DNA of 64,000 nt, taken from contig NZ_JAILXZ010000003.1 of assembly GCF_020179475.1 (NCBI RefSeq), forward strand, positions 62,001 through 126,000, written 5' to 3'. The notes beneath the pieces are model-generated. The model was not told the DNA's origin. It searched no databases and was given only the letters and a program-made list of their open reading frames with translations. Positions 46,525 through 56,955 of the stretch are shown in pieces (the stretch's first letter is position 1; every line of letters begins with the position of its first letter). Source of the stretch: Novosphingobium huizhouense. Lineage in GTDB: Bacteria > Pseudomonadota > Alphaproteobacteria > Sphingomonadales > Sphingomonadaceae. A program made the position numbers and the translations under genes.

Positions 46525-47108
46525 GCTGCGCGGGCGAGCGGGACCAGTCCGCAGACGCGCAGGAAATTCGCGATCATCGCGTGGCCATGCTCGGTGGCGA
46601 TGCTTTCGGGGTGGAACTGCACCGAATGGATCGGCAGCGAGACGTGGCGGAAGCCCATCACGTGGCCGTCGTCCGAGCGGGCGTTGACGATCAGCGCGTC
46701 GGGCACGTCCTCGACGATCAGCGAGTGATAGCGCGTGGCGGTGAACGGCGAGGGCAGGCCTTCGAACAGGCCGGTGCCGTCGTGGCTGACCTGGCTGGTC
46801 TTGCCGTGCATCAGCCCGCCGCGCACGACCTTGCCGCCGAAGTGCTGGCCGATCGACTGGTGGCCGAGGCACACGCCGAGCAGCGGCCGGCCCGCATCCG
46901 CGCAGGCGGCGACGAGATCGAGGCTGATCCCCGCTTCGTTGGGCGTGCAGGGGCCGGGCGAGAGCAGGAAGCCGTCCGCGCCGGTGGCGATGGCCTCGGC
47001 CGCGCTCATCGCGTCGTTGCGCACGACTTCGACCTTGGCGCCCAGCTCCATCAGGTAGTGGACGAGGTTCCAGGTGAAGCTGTCGTAGTTGTCGATGACG
47101 AGGATCAT
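46521..47108 (-). CDS. trpG: Anthranilate synthase component II (glutamine amidotransferase)
   Basis: 195 residues. Class I amidotransferase with catalytic C80 in [15 protein letters not shown] and the His-Glu pair in [11 protein letters not shown]. It supplies ammonia from glutamine to TrpE. Separated from trpE by 12 bases and overlapping trpD. By family it may also serve PabB for folate, since no pabA is seen nearby. Confidence 0.96.
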   Translation of the reverse strand: MILVIDNYDSFTWNLVHYLMELGAKVEVVRNDAMSAAEAIATGADGFLLSPGPCTPNEAGISLDLVAACADAGRPLLGVCLGHQSIGQHFGGKVVRGGLMHGKTSQVSHDGTGLFEGLPSPFTATRYHSLIVEDVPDALIVNARSDDGHVMGFRHVSLPIHSVQFHPESIATEHGHAMIANFLRVCGLVPLARAA

Positions 47109-47120
47109 GGAAACGGGGCC

Positions 47121-48674
47121 TTACTGTCCGAACCGGGGTTCGCTGGCGACGCGGATGGCTTCGCGGGCGGCGGCGAAGAGGGCGCCGGACTTGGCCTCGC
47201 ATTCGCGCTGTTCGTATTCGGGGTTGCTGTCGGCGACGATGCCGGCGCCGGCCTGGACGTGGAGCACGCCGTCCTTGAGCACGCCGGTGCGCAGGATGAT
47301 GCAACTGTCGACCGAGCCGTCGGGGGCGAAGTAGCCGACGCCACCGGCATAGGCGCCGCGGGTCTCGGGCTCCAGTTCGGCGATCACCTCGCAGGCGCGG
47401 ACCTTGGGCGCGCCGCTGACGGTGCCGGCGGGGAAGCCCGCGAAGAGGGCGTCGACGCTATCGGCGCGGGTAGTGTCGAGCTTGCCCACCACGTTCGACA
47501 CGATGTGCATGACGTGGCTGTAGCGTTCGATCGTGTAGCTCTCGGTCACCTTGACCGTGCCGCCTTGCGCGACGCGGCCGACGTCGTTGCGGCCGAGATC
47601 GAGCAGCATCAGGTGTTCGGCGCGCTCCTTGGGATCGGCGAGCAGGCTGACTTCGTTGGCCTGGTCTTCCTCGGGCGTGCCGCCGCGCGGACGGGTCCCC
47701 GCGATCGGGCGGATGGTGACTTCGCCGTTGCGGATGCGGACGAGGATTTCGGGCGACGATCCGACCAGCGCGAAGCCCGGCAGGTCGAGGAAGTAGAGGA
47801 AGGGCGAGGGGTTGATCCGCCGCAACGAGCGGTAGAGCGCCGAGGCGGGAAGCGGGAAGGGCGCGGTGAAGCGCTGGGCGAGGACGACCTGGAACACGTC
47901 GCCCGCTTCGATGTAGTCCTTGGCGCGGCGGACCATGCCCGCATACTGTTCGGGCGCCATGACCGCGTTGCGCTCGATTTCGAGCGGCTGGTCGAGGCGC
48001 GGCTCGGCGGGCGCGGCGCCGGACAGGCGGCGCAGCGCTTCGTCGATGCGGTCGGCGGCGGCTTCGAGCAGGTGCGCAGGCTCGCCCGCGCCCGCCCAGA
48101 CCGGGGCGACGGCGACGAGTTCGTCGGACAGGCGGTCGAACACAAGCACCACGGTGGGCCGCACGAACAGCATGTCGGGCAGGACCAGATCGCTGTCGGG
48201 CGCGCGGGGCAGCTTTTCGACGAGGCCGATGGTCTCGTAGCCGAAGTAGCCGACGAACAGCGCCAGCACCGGGGGCAGGCCCTGCGGCACGTCGATGCGG
48301 CAGGCGTCGACGAGCGCGCGCAGTTCGGCGAGCGCGTCGCCTGCGAGCGGGGCGAAGGCGGCGCGATCGTGCCGCCAGATGCGGTTCACTTCGCAGGCAT
48401 GGCCGGTCGCGCGGAAGACGAGGTCGGGGTCGAGTCCTAGGAGGCTGTAGCGCCCGCGCACTTCGCCGCCCTGAACCGATTCGAGCAGGAAGTCGCCGCG
48501 GCCCGGCTCCATCAGCTTGAGCGCGGCGCCGACCGGGGTTTCGGTATCGGCGATCAGGCGGCGCCAGATCAGCGCCGGCTTGCCCGCGGCGAGCGCGGCG
48601 GCCGCGCCGTCCCAGTTCTCGGGGCGCGCAGCGGCTGCCGGGGCGCGGTCGAGAGTCGCCGGATCGGCCGCCAT
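47121..48674 (-). CDS. trpE: Anthranilate synthase component I
   Basis: 517 residues from ATG 48674, four bases after the ppiD stop; the frame is open further upstream inside ppiD. N-terminal regulatory domain with LLESV (tryptophan-binding LLES motif) and a C-terminal chorismate-binding domain (VFQVVLAQRF, GSSPEILVRI, IRPIAGTRPRGG, LLDLGRNDVGRV, SGAPKVRACEVI, AYAGGVGYF). It converts chorismate and ammonia to anthranilate and is expected to be feedback-inhibited by tryptophan. No leader peptide or attenuator is visible, as ppiD directly precedes it. Confidence 0.97.
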   Translation of the reverse strand: MAADPATLDRAPAAAARPENWDGAAAALAAGKPALIWRRLIADTETPVGAALKLMEPGRGDFLLESVQGGEVRGRYSLLGLDPDLVFRATGHACEVNRIWRHDRAAFAPLAGDALAELRALVDACRIDVPQGLPPVLALFVGYFGYETIGLVEKLPRAPDSDLVLPDMLFVRPTVVLVFDRLSDELVAVAPVWAGAGEPAHLLEAAADRIDEALRRLSGAAPAEPRLDQPLEIERNAVMAPEQYAGMVRRAKDYIEAGDVFQVVLAQRFTAPFPLPASALYRSLRRINPSPFLYFLDLPGFALVGSSPEILVRIRNGEVTIRPIAGTRPRGGTPEEDQANEVSLLADPKERAEHLMLLDLGRNDVGRVAQGGTVKVTESYTIERYSHVMHIVSNVVGKLDTTRADSVDALFAGFPAGTVSGAPKVRACEVIAELEPETRGAYAGGVGYFAPDGSVDSCIILRTGVLKDGVLHVQAGAGIVADSNPEYEQRECEAKSGALFAAAREAIRVASEPRFGQ

Positions 48675-48678
48675 CGCC

Positions 48679-50613
48679 TTACTGGCCGCTGCCGACCAGC
48701 TGCGCGCGGACCGCGCGGATGCCGGCCTCGTTGCGCTTGACGCCGACTTCGGCGCTGATCGCACGGCGCATCGCCTCGCCATATTCGCGCGCGAGGGCCT
48801 GCGACAGCTCCTGCGCGGCGGCGGGAACGATCGGATCGGTCGGCGCGACGGTGCCGGGCACCACCTTGGCCAGCGAGACCACGATCCAGCCCGAACCGTC
48901 GGGCGCGGCGATCGACTTGGCGGTGCCCTGCGCCATCGAGAACATCAGCGCGAGCGCTTCGGGAATGCGCGGCTGCATCGCATTGAGCTGTTCGCGGCTC
49001 ATCTTCACCGGATTGGGCGGCGGCAGCGTGGCGCCGGTGGCCTTGAGCGCCTGGTCGAGCGGAGTGCCCTTGCGCAGCGCGGCGAGCACCGTGTCGCGCG
49101 CCGCCCGGGCCTTGGCGCTGCCGGCATCGACCGCCCAGTCGCGCGCCACGCGATCGCGGATCTGGGCGAGCGGGGCGGGCGCGGCGGCGTCGATGCGGCC
49201 GACGTCGAACAGCACGAGCCGGCCGTCGTTGGCCTGGTTGACCTGCGGCTGGCCTTCGCGCTCCATCGCGAACGCGGCCTGGACCAGCGCGGCGGGTTCG
49301 GGCGCGAGCTTGATCCCGGGACGGCCGAACACGGTGCCGTCGGCCTGGATCGGATCGGTGACGACCGGGGTAAGGCCGAGCGGCTTGATCGCATCGGCAA
49401 GACCGGTGCCGTTCTCGAACTGCTCCTCGATCTTCGCGGCGAGGTCGCCGAGCGCGGCGCGGCGCTTTTCCGCGGTCAGCGCCGCGACGATCTCGCCCCG
49501 CGCCTGGTCGAGCGTCTTGCCGGGATTGTCGTGGATCGCATCGACGCGGATCACGTGCCAACCGATCGGGCTGCGCGCGGGCGCGGCGACCTTGCCCTGC
49601 GCGGCGGCGAAGGCGGCGTCGGCGACCGCCTTCGAGGCCTGCGCGGCGAGCGCGTCGCGCGCAAGGCCGGGAAGCTTCGCCGCCGAGAGGCCCTTGGCCT
49701 TGGCGGCAGCGTCGATCGGCTTGCCCGCGGCGACTTCGGCGGCGAGCGCCTTGGCGGCGGCTTCGTCGGCTACGATCACCTGGCTGAAGTCGCGCGTCTG
49801 GCTGGGCGCGTAGGTCGCGGCGTTGAGCTTGTAGCGCTGCGCGATCTCCGCCTCGCTGGGGGCGGGAACGCTCTTCACCGCCTTTTCATCGAGCAGCGCA
49901 TAGCGCAGCGTGCGGCGCTCGGGCAGGTTGTAGCGCGCAGCGTGGGCCTTGTAGTAGGCGGCGAGCGCGGCGTCGTCCGGGCCCTGCGCGGGCGCGAACG
50001 CCGTCGCCGGCACGAAGGCGAGCACGCCTTCGCGGGTTTCCTTGAGCAAGGCGGCATAGCGCAGCGCGACGCCCTGGGGGAAGCGGGCGCCGAAGCTCGC
50101 CGGGACGAGCAGCTGGCGCGCCATCAGGCCCTGGCCGATGTCGGCGCGGACCATCGCCTCGCTGAGGCTGCGCTGGGCGAGGAGCTGCTTGTAGGCGGTT
50201 TCGCTGAACTTGCCGTCGGGGCCCTGGAACGCCGGGATCTTGACGATTTCGCTGTCGACCAGGCGATCGGAGACGAAGATGCCGTGCTTGTGGCCCCATT
50301 CCATCATCGCGGCGCGGTCGATCAGCCCGGTCAGCACTTCGTCGAGCGCGCCGGCGGCGACGAACTGCTTCATCGTCAGCTGCGGGTTGCGCTGGCGTTC
50401 GCCTTCGAGCGCATTGGTCATCGCCTTGCCGAGGTCGGCAGTGCCGATCCGGTCCGAGCCGACGCTGGCGACGCGATCGCCTCCGGCGATGCCGCCGAAG
50501 CGCGAACCGGTGACGTCGGCGCCGGCAAAGGCGAGCGCGATCAGGCCGAGGAACACCAGCGCGACGAGCGCACCGATACGCGAATGGATGAGGGAACGCA
50601 GGAAGGCGATCAT
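48679..50613 (-). CDS. ppiD: Peptidyl-prolyl isomerase PpiD-like periplasmic chaperone
   Basis: 644 residues. One N-terminal transmembrane anchor (about 13-33, IGALVALVFLGLIALAFAGA) is followed by a SurA-type N-terminal chaperone domain (ASVGSDRIGTADLGKAM) and a parvulin-like domain (about 265-375; FSQVIVADEAAAKALAAEV, SPIGWHVIRVDAI) whose conserved core is only partly matched, so isomerase activity is uncertain. The rest is helical. It assists folding of outer-membrane and secreted proteins at the inner membrane. First gene of the trp transcript, as in many sphingomonads. Divergent from tpiA. Confidence 0.9.
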   Translation of the reverse strand: MIAFLRSLIHSRIGALVALVFLGLIALAFAGADVTGSRFGGIAGGDRVASVGSDRIGTADLGKAMTNALEGERQRNPQLTMKQFVAAGALDEVLTGLIDRAAMMEWGHKHGIFVSDRLVDSEIVKIPAFQGPDGKFSETAYKQLLAQRSLSEAMVRADIGQGLMARQLLVPASFGARFPQGVALRYAALLKETREGVLAFVPATAFAPAQGPDDAALAAYYKAHAARYNLPERRTLRYALLDEKAVKSVPAPSEAEIAQRYKLNAATYAPSQTRDFSQVIVADEAAAKALAAEVAAGKPIDAAAKAKGLSAAKLPGLARDALAAQASKAVADAAFAAAQGKVAAPARSPIGWHVIRVDAIHDNPGKTLDQARGEIVAALTAEKRRAALGDLAAKIEEQFENGTGLADAIKPLGLTPVVTDPIQADGTVFGRPGIKLAPEPAALVQAAFAMEREGQPQVNQANDGRLVLFDVGRIDAAAPAPLAQIRDRVARDWAVDAGSAKARAARDTVLAALRKGTPLDQALKATGATLPPPNPVKMSREQLNAMQPRIPEALALMFSMAQGTAKSIAAPDGSGWIVVSLAKVVPGTVAPTDPIVPAAAQELSQALAREYGEAMRRAISAEVGVKRNEAGIRAVRAQLVGSGQ

Positions 50614-50834
50614 TGCAGCCGGTCGTCCAGACGGGGGTTAACTACCAAGGGCGCTGCCTTAGGAGCCAAACGGCAAATCCGCAACGCCGCATCTGGAACC
50701 CGCCGGGCGGCGGGCGGGCGCAGGGTGGACGCGGGCGCAAAAAGCGCCCAAGCGTTTTGCATTCGTATCCCCGTTTTGATAGCCGCCGCGCAAGGTTCAC
50801 GGGAATCACCATTTCGAGGGGGCAGACCAAGCCA

Positions 50835-51605
50835 ATGCCGCACCGACCCTATATTGTCGGCAACTGGAAGATGAACGGCACGCGCGCGATGCTGGCCGAG
50901 GCCCGCGCCATCGCGCGCGCCGCGGCGCGCTATCCCGAGGTCGACATCGCGCTGGCGCCGCCGTTCACGCTGATCGGCGCGCTGCTCGCCGAAGTGAGCG
51001 GGATCGGCGTCGGCGGGCAGGACTGCCACGTCGCGGTCAAGGGCGCGCACACCGGCGACGTCTCGGCCGCGATGCTGGCCGACATCGGCGCCGACTTCGT
51101 GATCCTGGGCCACAGCGAACGGCGCAAGGACCACGGCGAGAGCGACGCGCTGGTCCGCGCCAAGGCCGAGGCGGCGCTGGCCGCGGGGCTCGGCGTGATC
51201 GTCTGCGTCGGCGAGACGCTCGAGGAGCGCGACGCCGGTCGCGCCGAGGCGGTGGTCGGCGGCCAGGTCGACGGCTCGCTGCCGCAGGGCGAAGGGGTTG
51301 CCGAGGCGGTCGCGGCGGGCAAGCTCGCGCTCGCCTACGAACCGGTCTGGGCGATCGGCACCGGCCGCGTCGCCGCGGTCGAGGACGTCGTCGCGATGCA
51401 CGCGGCGGTGCGCGCGCGGCTCGTCGCCGCCTATGGCGAGGCGGGCGAGAAGGTGCGCATCCTCTATGGCGGCTCGGTGAATGCCGGCAACGCGGCGGAC
51501 CTGCTTGCGGCCGAGGGGGTCGGCGGCGCGCTGGTCGGCGGGGCGAGCCTGACCGCCGATGCCTTCCTGCCGATCGTCGCGGCGGCCGGCAGCGGCGAGG
51601 GCTGA
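50835..51605 (+). CDS. tpiA: Triosephosphate isomerase
   Basis: 256 residues from ATG 50835 (GAGGGGG 13 bases upstream). All catalytic motifs are present: NWKMNG (Lys12), ILGHSERR (catalytic His), AYEPVWAIGTG (catalytic Glu) and the phosphate loop YGGSVNAGNA. It interconverts dihydroxyacetone phosphate and glyceraldehyde 3-phosphate. Followed by secG after 100 bases and pyrG, the common alphaproteobacterial order tpiA-secG-pyrG. The 221-base region upstream holds GC-rich inverted sequence but no other gene. Confidence 0.98.
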   Translation: MPHRPYIVGNWKMNGTRAMLAEARAIARAAARYPEVDIALAPPFTLIGALLAEVSGIGVGGQDCHVAVKGAHTGDVSAAMLADIGADFVILGHSERRKDHGESDALVRAKAEAALAAGLGVIVCVGETLEERDAGRAEAVVGGQVDGSLPQGEGVAEAVAAGKLALAYEPVWAIGTGRVAAVEDVVAMHAAVRARLVAAYGEAGEKVRILYGGSVNAGNAADLLAAEGVGGALVGGASLTADAFLPIVAAAGSGEG

Positions 51606-51705
51606 GCCACCGCTCCGACCCCGGGCCACGAGCAGGGCGCAGCGCGCCTTGCGCTCGCGGCCCCTTGCGCCTAGATGCGCGGCAACAGCTTATCGCGAGA
51701 CTTGA

Positions 51706-52110
51706 ATGTCGCTCTTCATTTTCCTTACCGTCGTGCAGGCGCTGGTCGCGGCCTCGCTCGTCGGCGTGATCCTGATCCAGAAGTCCGAAGGCGGCGGCCT
51801 CGGCGTCGGCGGCAGCCCGGCCGGCTTCATGTCGGCGCGCGGCGCGGCGGACTTCATCACCCGCGCCACGACCGTGCTCGCCACGCTCTTCGTCGTGCTG
51901 TCGATTCTCCTCGCCGCGCTGGCGGTGGGGCAGAGCGGCGGTCGCAAGATCGACACGTCGCTCGACCGCACGGTTCCCGCAGCGCCCGCCGATCCGCTCG
52001 CGCCGCCGCCGCCCGCGCCCGAAGTCGGCGCGACGCAGCAGCAGGCGCCCGCCGCTCCGGCGAGCCAGGCGCCCGCCACCGATCCGCTCGCGCCCGCCGC
52101 GAAGCCGTAA
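51706..52110 (+). CDS. secG: Preprotein translocase subunit SecG
   Basis: 134 residues. Two transmembrane helices (FIFLTVVQALVAASLVGVIL; TTVLATLFVVLSILLAALAV) with the SecG signature LIQKSEGGGLGVGGS between them, and a long Pro/Ala-rich tail (about 85-134) that alphaproteobacterial SecG often carries. It supports SecYE-mediated export. A GC-rich hairpin lies just downstream. Confidence 0.95.
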   Translation: MSLFIFLTVVQALVAASLVGVILIQKSEGGGLGVGGSPAGFMSARGAADFITRATTVLATLFVVLSILLAALAVGQSGGRKIDTSLDRTVPAAPADPLAPPPPAPEVGATQQQAPAAPASQAPATDPLAPAAKP

Positions 52111-52303
52111 CGCACGCCGGGCAGAGCGCGCCGGCGTGGCGCGCCTGCCGGCGTGATGCCCGCAAGGCCCTGTCCGACGTCCCGCCCCACCCGGCGGGAG
52201 GCCGGACCTGTGCCGTTTTCGATCCGCATCTGTGGATTGCCGCGATGATTTCGACGGCAACCGCTTGCGCGTGTGCAACCTCTGACGCTAAGGCCCGACT
52301 CCC

Positions 52304-53935
52304 ATGGCGCGGTACATTTTCATCACCGGCGGCGTGGTTTCCTCGCTCGGCAAGGGACTCATGGCAGCGAGCCTCGCGGCGCTGCTGCAAGCGCGCGGCT
52401 ATCGCGTGCGAATCCGCAAGTTCGACCCCTATCTCAACGTCGATCCGGGCACGATGAGCCCGTATCAGCACGGCGAGGTGTTCGTGACCGACGACGGGGC
52501 GGAGACCGACCTCGACCTCGGCCACTACGAACGCTTCACCGGCGTTTCGGCGCGGCAGGCGGACAACATCACGAGCGGGCGCATCTATCGCGACATCATC
52601 GCCAAGGAGCGCCGTGGCGATTACCTGGGCGCGACCGTGCAGGTGATCCCGCACGTGACCGACGCGATCAAGGACTTCGCGCAGGACGAGACCGACGACC
52701 TCGACTTCGTGCTGTGCGAGATCGGCGGCACCGTGGGCGACATCGAGGGCCTGCCGTTCATCGAGGCGCTGCGCCAGCTGCACAACGAGCTCGACCGCGA
52801 CCAGACCTGCTTCGTCCACGTGACGCTGGTGCCCTATATCGCGGCGGCGGGCGAGCTGAAGACCAAGCCGACGCAGCACAGCGTGCGCGAGCTGACCGGG
52901 CTCGGCATCCAGCCCGACATCCTGCTGTGCCGCTGCGAAAAGCCGCTGCCCGAAGGCGAGCGCGCCAAGATCGCGCAGTTCTGCAACGTGCGCAAATCGG
53001 CGGTGATCCCCGCGCTCGACGCCAAGAGCATCTATGCCGTGCCGCTGCAGTACCATGCCGAAGGGCTCGACAGCGAAGTGCTGCGCCACTTCGGCCTGAC
53101 CGCGCCCGAGCCCGACCTTGCCCGCTGGCACGACATCGTCGACCGCCACCAGAACCCCGAAGGCGAAGTGACCATCGGCGTGGTCGGCAAGTACGTCGGC
53201 CTGCAGGATGCGTACAAGTCGCTCAACGAAGCGCTGGTCCACGGCGGCATGGCCAACCGCGTCAAGGTCAACGTCCGCTGGATCGACGCCGAGCTGTTCG
53301 AGAAGGAAGACGCCGAGATCGCCGCGCAGCTCGAGCCGATGCACGGCATCCTCGTGCCCGGCGGCTTCGGCGAGCGCGGATCGGAAGGCAAGATCGCGAG
53401 CGTGCGCTTCGCGCGCGAGCGCGGCGTGCCGTTCTTCGGCATCTGCCTCGGCATGCAGATGGCATGCATCGAAGGCGCGCGGAACACCGCCGGGATCAAG
53501 GCAGCAAGTTCGACCGAGTTCGGCCCGACCGAGGAGCCGGTGGTGGGCATCATCACCGAATGGATGACGGCCGAAGGCCTCGAGACGCGGCAGGCCGGCG
53601 GCGATCTTGGCGGCACCATGCGGCTTGGCGCCTATCCTGCGGCGCTGGCGGGCAACAGCCACGTGGCGCAGGTCTATGGCGCGAGCGAGATCAGCGAACG
53701 CCACCGCCACCGCTATGAAGTCAATGTCGCCTATCGCGAGGCCTTGGAAAAGGGCGGCCTCGTCTTTTCCGGCATGTCGCCCGATGGCCTGCTGCCCGAA
53801 ATCGTTGAGCGGCCCGACCATCCGTGGTTCATCGGCGTGCAGTTCCACCCCGAGCTGAAGAGCCGCCCGTTCGACGTCCACCCGCTGTTCCGTGGCTTCA
53901 TCGAAGCGGCGGTGAAGCAGGCGCGTCTGGTCTGA
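52304..53935 (+). CDS. pyrG: CTP synthase
   Basis: 543 residues. N-terminal amidoligase domain ([51 protein letters not shown]) and C-terminal glutaminase with C381 in [17 protein letters not shown] and the FHPELKSRP His-Glu pair. It makes CTP from UTP, ATP and glutamine. Full length. Convergent with the Rieske gene, 18 bases between stops. Confidence 0.98.
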   Translation: MARYIFITGGVVSSLGKGLMAASLAALLQARGYRVRIRKFDPYLNVDPGTMSPYQHGEVFVTDDGAETDLDLGHYERFTGVSARQADNITSGRIYRDIIAKERRGDYLGATVQVIPHVTDAIKDFAQDETDDLDFVLCEIGGTVGDIEGLPFIEALRQLHNELDRDQTCFVHVTLVPYIAAAGELKTKPTQHSVRELTGLGIQPDILLCRCEKPLPEGERAKIAQFCNVRKSAVIPALDAKSIYAVPLQYHAEGLDSEVLRHFGLTAPEPDLARWHDIVDRHQNPEGEVTIGVVGKYVGLQDAYKSLNEALVHGGMANRVKVNVRWIDAELFEKEDAEIAAQLEPMHGILVPGGFGERGSEGKIASVRFARERGVPFFGICLGMQMACIEGARNTAGIKAASSTEFGPTEEPVVGIITEWMTAEGLETRQAGGDLGGTMRLGAYPAALAGNSHVAQVYGASEISERHRHRYEVNVAYREALEKGGLVFSGMSPDGLLPEIVERPDHPWFIGVQFHPELKSRPFDVHPLFRGFIEAAVKQARLV

Positions 53936-53943
53936 TGCTAATC

Positions 53944-53966
53944 GGGCGGCGTTTCAGGCGCCGCCC
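53944..53966. terminator. Hairpin between pyrG and the Rieske gene
   Basis: GGGCGGCG (53944-53951) and CGCCGCCC (53959-53966) around a 7-base loop, overlapping the stop of the minus-strand gene. No T-run, so a weak or Rho-assisted terminator for two convergent genes. Confidence 0.4.
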
Positions 53967-55096
53967 ATCATCTCGGCGCAGATCTCGTGAAAGCGGCGGA
54001 TGCCGGTTTCGAGCGTGCCGAGCGTCAACTCCGCGATCGCGCCCGAACTCAGCCCTTGCTGGCCAAGTTCGGCGGCGCGGAAGTCTTCCGAACCGAACAC
54101 GCGGCCGTCCAACAGCTCCCAGCTGCGCTGCCAGTGGTCGCGCGCCTTGTCGGTTGCGGGCGCTTCGGGGATCAGCATGAAGTCTTCGACAAGCGTGCGA
54201 TCGACAGTGCGCGGCATGATCGTCATCAGGTTCACGTAGTCGGGGCTCACGACAACGACCGTCGCCGGGAACAGCTGATAGGCGAACGTGCCGAGCCGGC
54301 GCAGCGTGGGCCAGTCGGCGAGGTCGAGCCCCTCCATCTCCGCCGCGCGGCCGACCAGCGAGCGCTGGTGCGGGCCGATGCGGTCCCCGGCGGTGACGCC
54401 ATCCTTGAAGAAGGGCGCGATCGAGCCGGAGTGGAGCCGCAGCACGTGGTAGCTTTCGAGGAAGGCATCCATGATCAGCTTCCAGTTCGCCGCCACATCG
54501 TGCGTGCGGCGCGCGAAGAGGTGGTGGCCGCCAAGGTCGACCGCGCCGAAGTCCGCGCTGATCGCGGCGGCGTCGGCGAAGTCAGCCTCGACCGGCGCGA
54601 ACCAGATGAGGCCGCCTGCTTCCAGGCTTGGCAGTTCGACCAGCCCGTGCGCGGCCTTGTCGAAGCCGGGGAAGGTTTCGGGGCGGGGCAGGGCGAGCAG
54701 GCGGCCGTCGGTCGAATAGGTCCAGGCGTGGTAGGGGCAGACCAGCCTCGCGCTGCACTGGATCTCGCTGCCTTCGACCAGGCGCGTGCCGCGATGGCGG
54801 CAGACGTTGAGGAACACGTGCGCACGGCCTGCGCCATCGCGCGTGACGAGCAGCGGACGGCCGGTGGCGTCGTGCGGCAGAGCCATGTTGCGTTCTGGCA
54901 GCAGGGCCGAGGGGATCAGCACTTGCGGCAGGCGGTCGAACAGGCCAGCCTTCTCCCGCGCGAAGTGCTGCGGATCGACATAGGCGGCGGCGGGCACGTG
55001 GGTGACGACGCCGGCGGATTCTCCGACGCCGGCAGCGATGCGCCGGGCGAGCGCGATCTGGCCTTCGGTGGGCCGCAGGTCGAGCGTTTCGCTCAT
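53954..55096 (-). CDS. Rieske non-haem iron oxygenase, alpha subunit
   Basis: 380 residues. The Rieske 2Fe-2S ligands are C99-x-H101 (CRHRG) and C120-xx-H123 (CPYHAW). The mononuclear iron site appears as [19 protein letters not shown], with H217 and H222. It belongs to the aromatic ring-hydroxylating dioxygenase/oxygenase alpha family, but no beta subunit, ferredoxin or reductase gene is adjacent, so the substrate is unclear (aromatic acid, or quaternary amine as in some single-component members). Divergent from the transporter. Confidence 0.92.
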   Translation of the reverse strand: MSETLDLRPTEGQIALARRIAAGVGESAGVVTHVPAAAYVDPQHFAREKAGLFDRLPQVLIPSALLPERNMALPHDATGRPLLVTRDGAGRAHVFLNVCRHRGTRLVEGSEIQCSARLVCPYHAWTYSTDGRLLALPRPETFPGFDKAAHGLVELPSLEAGGLIWFAPVEADFADAAAISADFGAVDLGGHHLFARRTHDVAANWKLIMDAFLESYHVLRLHSGSIAPFFKDGVTAGDRIGPHQRSLVGRAAEMEGLDLADWPTLRRLGTFAYQLFPATVVVVSPDYVNLMTIMPRTVDRTLVEDFMLIPEAPATDKARDHWQRSWELLDGRVFGSEDFRAAELGQQGLSSGAIAELTLGTLETGIRRFHEICAEMMGGA

Positions 55097-55166
55097 CGTC
55101 CTCTCCTTCTGCCCGGCTTTTCGCCGTTATCGGCCTAGCCTTACCCCGAAACGCCGCTAATCTCCT

Positions 55167-56894
55167 ATGGCAATTGGACAAGGGACATCGGATCGCATGG
55201 CATCGAGTGCCGCCACCAACGACGGCGCAAAGCCTGTACGCCCCAAGGGGTTGAAGCTGCTGCGGATCGCGCTCGCGCAGCGCAAGTCGGCCACGATGCT
55301 GGGCTTCGGGTTCTCATCGGGCCTGCCCTATGCGCTGCTGATCGGCACGCTCAACGCCTGGCTGGGCGAGAAGAAGATCGACCTGGCGACGATCGGCGTG
55401 CTGAGCTGGATCGGCCTGTCCTATTCGTTCAAGTTCCTGTGGTCGCCGCTGGTGGACCGGCTGCCGCTGCCGGGGCTTGACCGGCTGGGGCGGCGCAAGA
55501 GCTGGATCCTGCTGTGCCAGATGGTGCTGGTGCTCGGCTTCGGCGGGCTCGCCGCGACCAATCCGGCGACCGCCATCGGCACGTTCGCGCTGTTCGCGTT
55601 CTTCGCCGCCTTCGCTTCGGCGACGCAGGACGTGGCGGTGGATGCCTGGCGGATCGAAGTTGCGGACGAGGCGACGCCGGTCGAGCTGCTCTCGTCGATC
55701 TACCAGTTCGGCTATCGCATCGCCTCGATCGTCGGTGGCGCGCTGGCGCTGGTGATGGCGGGACGGATGAGCTGGCCGCTGGTCTACCTGTCGATGGCGG
55801 GGCTGATCGTGGCGATCATGCTGGTGGTGACGCTGCGCGCGCCCGATACGCCGCGCCCCGAACAGGGCGCGCTTCATGCGGCGCTGGCGCAGCCGGGCGA
55901 ACTGGCGCCCTCCGCGCGCTGGGCCGCGCTGGCGGTGGTCGGCGTCAGCTGGGCCTGGGCGATCGGGACGATCGGGCACTTCATGGTCGGCATGCTGGCG
56001 CCGGCCGATCCCGCAAGCCCGCACCCTTCGGTGAGCGATTTCACCCGCAGCTATGGCCCGTGGATCGTGGTGGCGACAGTGGTCGTGCCGCTGGTGGTGG
56101 CCGCGCTGACCAACTGGCTGAAAGCGCATGGCCGCGCAGTCCTGACCGCCCCGGACGCCCGCGTTTCGCCGCTGCGCACGGCGGCCAACCACCTCTACGT
56201 CGCGCTGGTATCGCCGCTGGCAGAGCTTTCGGGGCGCCTTGGCTGGGGCGTGCTGATCGTGATCGGCATGATCCTGACCTACACGCTGTGCTACAACATC
56301 TGGTCGAGCTTCGCCTTCCCGTTCTACCTCGAGCACCTGAAGTACACCAAGGACGAGGTCGCCTTCGCCTCGAAGCTGTTCGGGATCTTCATGACGATCC
56401 TCGGCATCAGCCTGGGCGGCTACCTGTTCACCGCGCTGGGGCGGATGCCGACGATCCTGATCGGCGCGATCCTGCCGATCCTGGGCAACTTCGTCTATGC
56501 CGACCTTGCCGAAGGCGCGCGGCACATCGACGTGGTGGGCAACGCCACCGGCCTCAATGCGCTGTTTGGCGTTTTCGGCTTCGACGCGCGGATGGTGCGG
56601 CTGCTGCTGGCGATCAGCTTCGAGAACGTTTCGACCGGCATCGCCGGCGCGGCCTTCGTCGCCTACATGTCGGGCATCGTCAGCAAGAGCTACACGGCGG
56701 TGCAGTACGCGCTGCTGTCCTCGCTGACCTTCCTGATCGGCTCGCTGGGGCGCGGGATCGCGGGGGAGGCGTTTGATGTTTACGGGTACGCGACGGTGTT
56801 CCGCTGGACGGCGGCGGCGGGGCTGGTCGCGGTGGTGATGGTGCTGCTGGAGTGGGTGCGGGTGGGCCGTGAGAGGCTGGCGGAAAGGGAATAG
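55167..56894 (+). CDS. AmpG-like major facilitator superfamily transporter
   Basis: 575 residues from ATG 55167; ATG 55197 has a better AAGGGA upstream and may be the true start. About 12-14 transmembrane helices with SGLPYALLIGTLNAWL and SYSFKFLWSPLVDRLPLP, the hallmark of the AmpG muropeptide permease branch, and a long loop near the middle. AmpG imports anhydromuropeptides for cell-wall recycling; with no amp genes beside it, the substrate is an inference. Divergent from the Rieske gene. Confidence 0.88.
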   Translation: MAIGQGTSDRMASSAATNDGAKPVRPKGLKLLRIALAQRKSATMLGFGFSSGLPYALLIGTLNAWLGEKKIDLATIGVLSWIGLSYSFKFLWSPLVDRLPLPGLDRLGRRKSWILLCQMVLVLGFGGLAATNPATAIGTFALFAFFAAFASATQDVAVDAWRIEVADEATPVELLSSIYQFGYRIASIVGGALALVMAGRMSWPLVYLSMAGLIVAIMLVVTLRAPDTPRPEQGALHAALAQPGELAPSARWAALAVVGVSWAWAIGTIGHFMVGMLAPADPASPHPSVSDFTRSYGPWIVVATVVVPLVVAALTNWLKAHGRAVLTAPDARVSPLRTAANHLYVALVSPLAELSGRLGWGVLIVIGMILTYTLCYNIWSSFAFPFYLEHLKYTKDEVAFASKLFGIFMTILGISLGGYLFTALGRMPTILIGAILPILGNFVYADLAEGARHIDVVGNATGLNALFGVFGFDARMVRLLLAISFENVSTGIAGAAFVAYMSGIVSKSYTAVQYALLSSLTFLIGSLGRGIAGEAFDVYGYATVFRWTAAAGLVAVVMVLLEWVRVGRERLAERE

Positions 56895-56955
56895 GGATCA
56901 TGAAGCCACTTGCGCTCGGTTGCGGAAGTTCGCTTATCATTGCATATTTCTTTTT

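Noticed and set aside
51606-51705. Small RNA or tRNA between tpiA and secG
   Set aside because: Only GC-rich short inverted segments; no cloverleaf, no CCA end, no T-run terminator.
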